A DNA stretch of 45,685 nucleotides from CAYPCH01 sp964409165 (GTDB lineage: Bacteria; Bacillota; Clostridia; Acetivibrionales; Acetivibrionaceae): contig CAYPCH010000012.1 of assembly GCA_964409165.1 (NCBI GenBank), forward strand, positions 1 to 45,685, given 5' to 3'. The notes beneath the pieces are model-generated. The model worked only from the letters and a program-made list of their open reading frames with translations. It made no database searches and was not told the origin of the DNA. The stretch's first letter is position 1; each line of letters starts with the position of its first letter. The position numbers and the translations under genes are program-made. Positions 42,550 through 45,685 of the stretch are shown here, piece after piece.

Positions 42550-42682
42550 CTCAACTTTCCCACAGTATTTATGGGCTCTTTGCCACTAACGTAGCATTGC
42601 TCACCGCGGTCAAAAAGTAAACTTTTTGCCCTTAACTTGTAAGCAACCAGAGCCTCAAAATACTATAAGTGGGAAAGTTGAG
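42550..42682 (-). mobile_element. MITE-like palindromic element, copy 4 (inverted)
   Basis: 133 bp with CTCAACTTTCCCAC/GTGGGAAAGTTGAG ends, in the opposite orientation to copies 1-3. The 7-bp flanks TGGTTAA and TTATTAA match at 5/7. The right flank contains the stop codon of the leftward gene at 42686, so with respect to that gene it lies in the same orientation as copies 2 and 3. Confidence 0.8.
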
Positions 42683-42685
42683 TTA

Positions 42686-43933
42686 TTAATCTTCAAATAC
42701 AGGCTTAAAATTATTGTCAGACTCCAGTCCTCCAGGTGAATATATACATAAGCAGATTCCATCCGGATTGAAATATATTGAACCCTTTTCCTTACTGACA
42801 GAATCGCCAAGTTCTTCAAACTCTCCTCCCATATACTCAGTTATTTCCAGCTTAAACTCAAATCCCTTTTCATTTCTGTAATCTTTATACTGCTCTTTAC
42901 ACTCCTCATAGTACTTTCCATACACGTATTTGTCTTCAATTGATGTAATCTCAAGATACCTTTCTCCGATTTTTACAAACTTATCATTTTCAACTATTAT
43001 AGAATCACTTTTCCATTTACCTATATATTTATTAGATATAAGCTTGCCGTCATTTAAGTAATAGCTGTTGTCTATTGTTTTTTCCACAACCTTTTTCCCT
43101 GAAAAATCCGGTTTATTTACAACCGTTTGTCCTATGTCCAGAAGCCTCATTGCAGCCTCAACTGTCAAATCATGCTTTTCTCCATCCTTATCATTCCCTG
43201 AAACAACAAATGTGGCAAAAAGAGTTTCCATAAGACCATCTTTATTTACACTTGACCTTCCACTTACTTCCTTAATAGATATTTCATCTACCAGATAGGG
43301 AATCTGGAACTCATTATTTCTCTTACATTCATTGGTTACAAATTGTTTAAATAAGTAGGAGCATACAGCATTTACAGCTACAGGTATTTTTGCATCGTTT
43401 ATCGTACCATGGAATTCTTTGCTTCCATCGCTGTTTTCCTCACAAATAACATACTCACTGAGATTCCCGATAATAGCGTCCATTAGCTTCTCAATATCCT
43501 TGACCCTCTCATCTTCAAAAGGATTATCCCGTTTAACAGGATTAGGATGTTCTACAGAATAATTCGATACATAATAAGTATCCTCGCTACTACTATATGA
43601 AATGTGGCAATTCTTATCAAAATAGTAATTAGTGTTTTGCTTTATTCCCAGGTACTCCTCAACTATAGTTTGTTCGGTTCTTTCTTCAGCCATATCGAAT
43701 TTACATGCTGCATTTGTCGTCGCAAGTAATTTACTATTATCTTTCATTGAAACCGATAACTCCATAGTGTAGTTGTCAATATCATTACATATGCCAGATG
43801 CTGTAAATTTGAAAGTGTCCTTAAGTCTGTCATACCCTGACTTAGAAGCAATATCAGCAAAGGCAGTTGTTACAAATATAGCTGCTCCAAGACAAAAACA
43901 AAGGGCAACCATAAGCTTTTTATTTTTTTTCAT
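42686..43933 (-). CDS. Secreted protein of unknown function
   Basis: 415 residues. A Sec signal peptide (KKNKKLMVALCFCLGAAIF...) is followed by AFA-D, a good signal peptidase I site at about residue 26. The mature protein has no transmembrane segment and many Asp/Glu/Lys residues, with alternating beta-like stretches. There are several cysteines (about eight), which could form disulfides. I recognise no family. It precedes the ABC/two-component operon on the same strand by 427 bp and could be part of the same response, but a mobile element and inverted repeat separate them. ATG after GGAG at 9 nt. Confidence 0.7.
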   Translation of the reverse strand: MKKNKKLMVALCFCLGAAIFVTTAFADIASKSGYDRLKDTFKFTASGICNDIDNYTMELSVSMKDNSKLLATTNAACKFDMAEERTEQTIVEEYLGIKQNTNYYFDKNCHISYSSSEDTYYVSNYSVEHPNPVKRDNPFEDERVKDIEKLMDAIIGNLSEYVICEENSDGSKEFHGTINDAKIPVAVNAVCSYLFKQFVTNECKRNNEFQIPYLVDEISIKEVSGRSSVNKDGLMETLFATFVVSGNDKDGEKHDLTVEAAMRLLDIGQTVVNKPDFSGKKVVEKTIDNSYYLNDGKLISNKYIGKWKSDSIIVENDKFVKIGERYLEITSIEDKYVYGKYYEECKEQYKDYRNEKGFEFKLEITEYMGGEFEELGDSVSKEKGSIYFNPDGICLCIYSPGGLESDNNFKPVFED

Positions 43934-43964
43934 CTTCTCATTCTCCTTTTATATAAAATAGTTA

Positions 43965-43978
43965 AAGGAATATTCCTT
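43965..43978. promoter_or_regulatory. Perfect 14-bp palindrome upstream of the secreted-protein gene
   Basis: AAGGAATATTCCTT, about 30 bp before the ATG and just downstream of TATACT/TATAAA-like sequence on the minus strand. It is positioned as an operator could be. Confidence 0.35.
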
Positions 43979-44311
43979 ACACTAAGATTTTATACCTTAA
44001 GTATAAATTCCTAATAAATTAAATATAAACAAACTATAAACTTTTCAATAATTAATGATAAACTTGATAAAATTATTGATCAAAACAATTAGAATTTTAA
44101 GAGCATATGGATAGCATACCACGATAAGAATAAAATAGAAATAAAATTGAAGTGCGATACAAAATCTTTACCGCATTCAATATAGCTTCAATTATCTTTT
44201 TTAAAATTTTCTTTATCATATTCCTATAGATACTCCTTGCCACAGTACAACTAAAAAACAGTCGTCAGTCAAATGGTTTTACCTGCAATCTTTTAAAAAA
44301 TATATACTTCA

Positions 44312-44353
44312 ATTACCGATACCATGATAAATATTACCGACACTATGGTAAAA
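44312..44353. repeat. Tandem pair of 21-bp imperfect repeats
   Basis: The first unit (44312-44332) starts ATTACCGATACC and the second (44333-44353) ATTACCGACACT; 17 of 21 positions agree. The 21-bp period is two DNA helix turns, which would place both copies on one face. Non-coding. Confidence 0.55.
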
Positions 44354-44520
44354 ATAATATCAGTTTAACAAATAAACTTCTTCCTTTTGAAGCCATATAC
44401 CTGTCTCCATAAATATTTTTAATCCTCTTGTATATTATATACCTGATTTTGGCTTGTACAAAAAACTTTAATATTATACATTATGTTATATAATGATTAT
44501 CCTTAAACTTTAACAACTCC

Positions 44521-44790
44521 TCAATCTTTTACTGTGTGTACCATATTGTATTGTGAGTGGTTAAAAAAACAGTCATACGATAAAATCTTTATATAATGGC
44601 TTCCTTTGCCTAAATCAGGAATTATAACCGATTGCATCAATTTGGGATCGGTTATTACAGCATTCAATTGCTCGTTTATCCATACCTCCAGCTTTATAGT
44701 ATCATCTCCGGTTCTTAAACCCAATTTTAGCGAATTATGCTCATCACTCTTCTTTTCAGTAATTTTTATTCCTGGTCCATCGCTATCCAT
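44521..44790 (-). CDS. Small protein of unknown function
   Basis: 89 residues, ATG at 44790 after GGAGGG at 10 nt. The sequence is soluble, without signal peptide or membrane segment, and shows alternating hydrophobic residues (IKLEVWINEQLNAVITD; IKILSYDC) suggestive of a small beta fold. It contains one cysteine. Codon use looks like that of neighbours and it has a good ribosome binding site, so I think it is real, but I do not recognise a family. A 21-bp palindrome lies upstream at 44858-44878. Confidence 0.6.
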   Translation of the reverse strand: MDSDGPGIKITEKKSDEHNSLKLGLRTGDDTIKLEVWINEQLNAVITDPKLMQSVIIPDLGKGSHYIKILSYDCFFNHSQYNMVHTVKD

Positions 44791-45395
44791 TGCCTATACA
44801 CCCTCCCTTTTTAAAAATTTATTAATACCATCAGCTCTCTGTGTCTTTTTTTCAACCTAATGATATATTATATCATTAAGCAAAGAACATAATAATAAAA
44901 TAATAATACAGGAAACGCCACATACAAACTATAGTATAGAATATTCTCCATACCTCAATTATTACCAACTTTTCTATTGACACTAAAACTGCACTTATTA
45001 TTATATACTGTTATTTTTGTGTATAGAACAGGGTTTACAATATTATTAGGAGTATAAATACAGAGCTTTAATATAACAACTGATAATTATTTCATTTATC
45101 AATTATTAAAATTAAGAAGGCATAACACCTGTATATACATTTAACAACATTATAATACTTTTTAAAATTTAAATAAAGAAAAGAATATTTATTATATTGA
45201 GGGTGTTCTATTTGCCTTATTAATTTCACTATATTATGCTTAAAAAGCTTAGGAACATTTCATCCTTTAACCTTCTTTTGAGTATTAAGTGATTTCCCTT
45301 CAAGAAATTGTGCAATGATAAAAGCAGACAAGAGAAGAACGAAATCGCTAACGCGATGGCATTTTTATGGTATACTAAAGATAAATTATTATCGT
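44791..45395. other. Intergenic region near the right edge
   Basis: 605 bp, A/T-rich. It contains a palindrome over a TATAAT box (44858-44878) and TTGACA at 44977-44982 with TATATA 19 bp downstream on the plus strand. I see no gene with a start codon; a 28-codon open frame from an ATA at about 45056 after AGGAG is not supported. Confidence 0.4.
44858..44878. promoter_or_regulatory. Palindrome overlapping a TATAAT box upstream of the small unknown gene
   Basis: TAATGATATA and TATATCATTA are perfect arms around a single base; the minus strand contains TATAAT inside. It lies 68 bp before the ATG. Possible operator over a -10 box; no clear -35. Confidence 0.35.
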
Positions 45396-45542
45396 ATGGG
45401 CAAAAAGATTGAAATTCCATATTCGACACAAATTAAAAAACTCCTTCTTTTTTTAAAAAACTTTTTAGTAATTCCTAATATAGTTCCTAATATTCCGCAA
45501 TTTCCTTCTTCTGGGCAATCAAAAATTTTGCGCGTGTTGTGA
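45396..45542 (+). CDS. Short ORF, possible fragment of a larger gene or element
   Basis: 48 residues (MGKKIEIPYSTQIKKLLLFL...), ATG at 45396 preceded by an extended -10 promoter TG-G-TATACT (45368-45376) but no ribosome binding site. The C-terminal part has IPN/VPN/IPQ repeats. It runs into a 97-bp inverted repeat containing a terminator. It may be the 5' part of a transposase or a decayed gene. I cannot tell and give it low weight. Confidence 0.3.
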   Translation: MGKKIEIPYSTQIKKLLLFLKNFLVIPNIVPNIPQFPSSGQSKILRVL

Positions 45543-45609
45543 AAAGACTCAACATTCAGCGTTTATCCACTAGTTGAGTCTTTTTTCGCGCAAAACTTCC
45601 GATTGACCC
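45513..45609. repeat. Long nested inverted repeat near the right edge
   Basis: Outer arms: GGGCAATC...TTTTGCGCG (left) and CGCGCAAAA...GATTGACCC (right), imperfect. Inner arms: AAAAGACTCAAC (45542-45553) and GTTGAGTCTTTT (45573-45584), perfect. Total 97 bp. The left arm overlaps the end of the short ORF. Confidence 0.65.
45542..45586 (+). terminator. Terminator inside the nested repeat
   Basis: AAAAGACTCAAC pairs with GTTGAGTCTTTT, ending in TTTTTT on the plus strand, directly after the short ORF's stop. Confidence 0.7.
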
Positions 45610-45644
45610 TTTAACGAACCGTTCCCCTGTCTGAAAACAACAAA

Positions 45645-45667
45645 ACCCTGTGCAATAAACACAGGGT
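45645..45667 (-). terminator. Probable terminator of a leftward gene beyond the edge
   Basis: ACCCTGTG (45645-45652) pairs with CACAGGGT (45660-45667). On the minus strand it is followed by TTTTGTTGTTTTC. No gene is seen inside the last 18 bases, so the gene it serves must lie to the right. Confidence 0.5.
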
Positions 45668-45685
45668 CTTGATATAAATCTGGCA

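Larger units (their letters stand above)
42259..42685. other. Leader region of the ABC operon with inverted repeat and mobile-element copy 4
   Basis: 427 bp. An 87-bp nested inverted repeat (42288-42374) and the MITE-like element (42550-42682) account for about half. The rest is A/T-rich. I could not place a confident promoter for the operon. Confidence 0.55.
43934..44520. other. Long A/T-rich intergenic region
   Basis: 587 bp with no supported gene. It holds the palindrome AAGGAATATTCCTT at 43965-43978, 30 bp before the secreted-protein gene, and two tandem 21-bp imperfect direct repeats at 44312-44353. Confidence 0.5.

Noticed and set aside
45040..45140. 28-codon open frame after AGGAG at about 45056
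   Set aside because: It begins with ATA, has no valid start codon, and has no recognised content.
1..45685. tRNA, rRNA, CRISPR arrays, restriction or toxin genes
   Set aside because: I looked through the sequence and found none with supporting motifs.

Overview
The window is AT-rich DNA from a low-GC, endospore-forming Clostridia-type Firmicute. The evidence is purine-rich Shine-Dalgarno sites before nearly every gene, the sporulation pair ytrH-ytrI, an AbrB-type regulator, a HelD RNA-polymerase recycling factor, a bioY gene with a BirA-like operator, and an LTA-synthase-type sulfatase. A clostridial cluster III organism (Ruminiclostridium/Acetivibrio-like) is my guess; nothing in the window proves the genus. 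I saw no tRNA, rRNA, CRISPR array, prophage or complete insertion sequence.

Layout. 1-8700: a leftward Tad/Flp pilus operon (tadA, tadB, tadC, flp pilin, TadE-like pseudopilin, a large DUF5702-type protein, then lipoproteins), driven by a sigma-A-like promoter at about 8.7 kb with a 300-nt leader. 8.7-14 kb: an SGNH hydrolase, a decayed PP2C phosphatase fragment, a GT39-like membrane protein, two membrane-anchored proteins of unknown function and an AbrB regulator. 14.3-17.6 kb: asnA-asnS (asparagine synthesis and Asn-tRNA charging) and a lipoprotein cyclophilin. 17.9-22.2 kb: a 7TM-type histidine kinase, its LuxR-type response regulator and a DUF2339 membrane protein. 22.3-30 kb: Hsp20, ytrI/ytrH, a Na/Pi-type transporter, a YgjP-like metalloprotease, an LtaS-like sulfatase and a CPA2 antiporter. 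30-36 kb: bioY, lspA, a SEC-C protein, truA, NADP-isocitrate dehydrogenase and ftsH. 36-45.7 kb: helD, a four-gene ABC transporter/two-component operon, a secreted protein and AT-rich flanks.

How the parts fit. Several genes cooperate on the cell surface: Tad pilus assembly, lipoproteins with the LspA that would process them, an LtaS-like polymer synthase, and two sensor systems, one coupled to an ABC-2 exporter. Expression within the Tad operon is probably graded by hairpins directly after the pilin gene.

The most unusual content lies between genes. (1) A 129-133-bp MITE-like palindromic element occurs four times, with 14-bp terminal inverted repeats and near-matching 7-bp flanks; three copies sit directly after stop codons in the same orientation relative to the gene. 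(2) A modular repeat occurs in which a conserved 25-bp imperfect palindrome is joined to sequence-divergent terminator hairpins. (3) lspA appears to start at an AUU codon, recovering a first membrane helix that an ATG/GTG/TTG-only gene call would lose. (4) bioY has a BirA-like operator overlapping its -35 box, followed by a terminator-like hairpin and a second palindrome. I found no clear new defence or biosynthetic system; the two repeat families are the best candidates for something undescribed.
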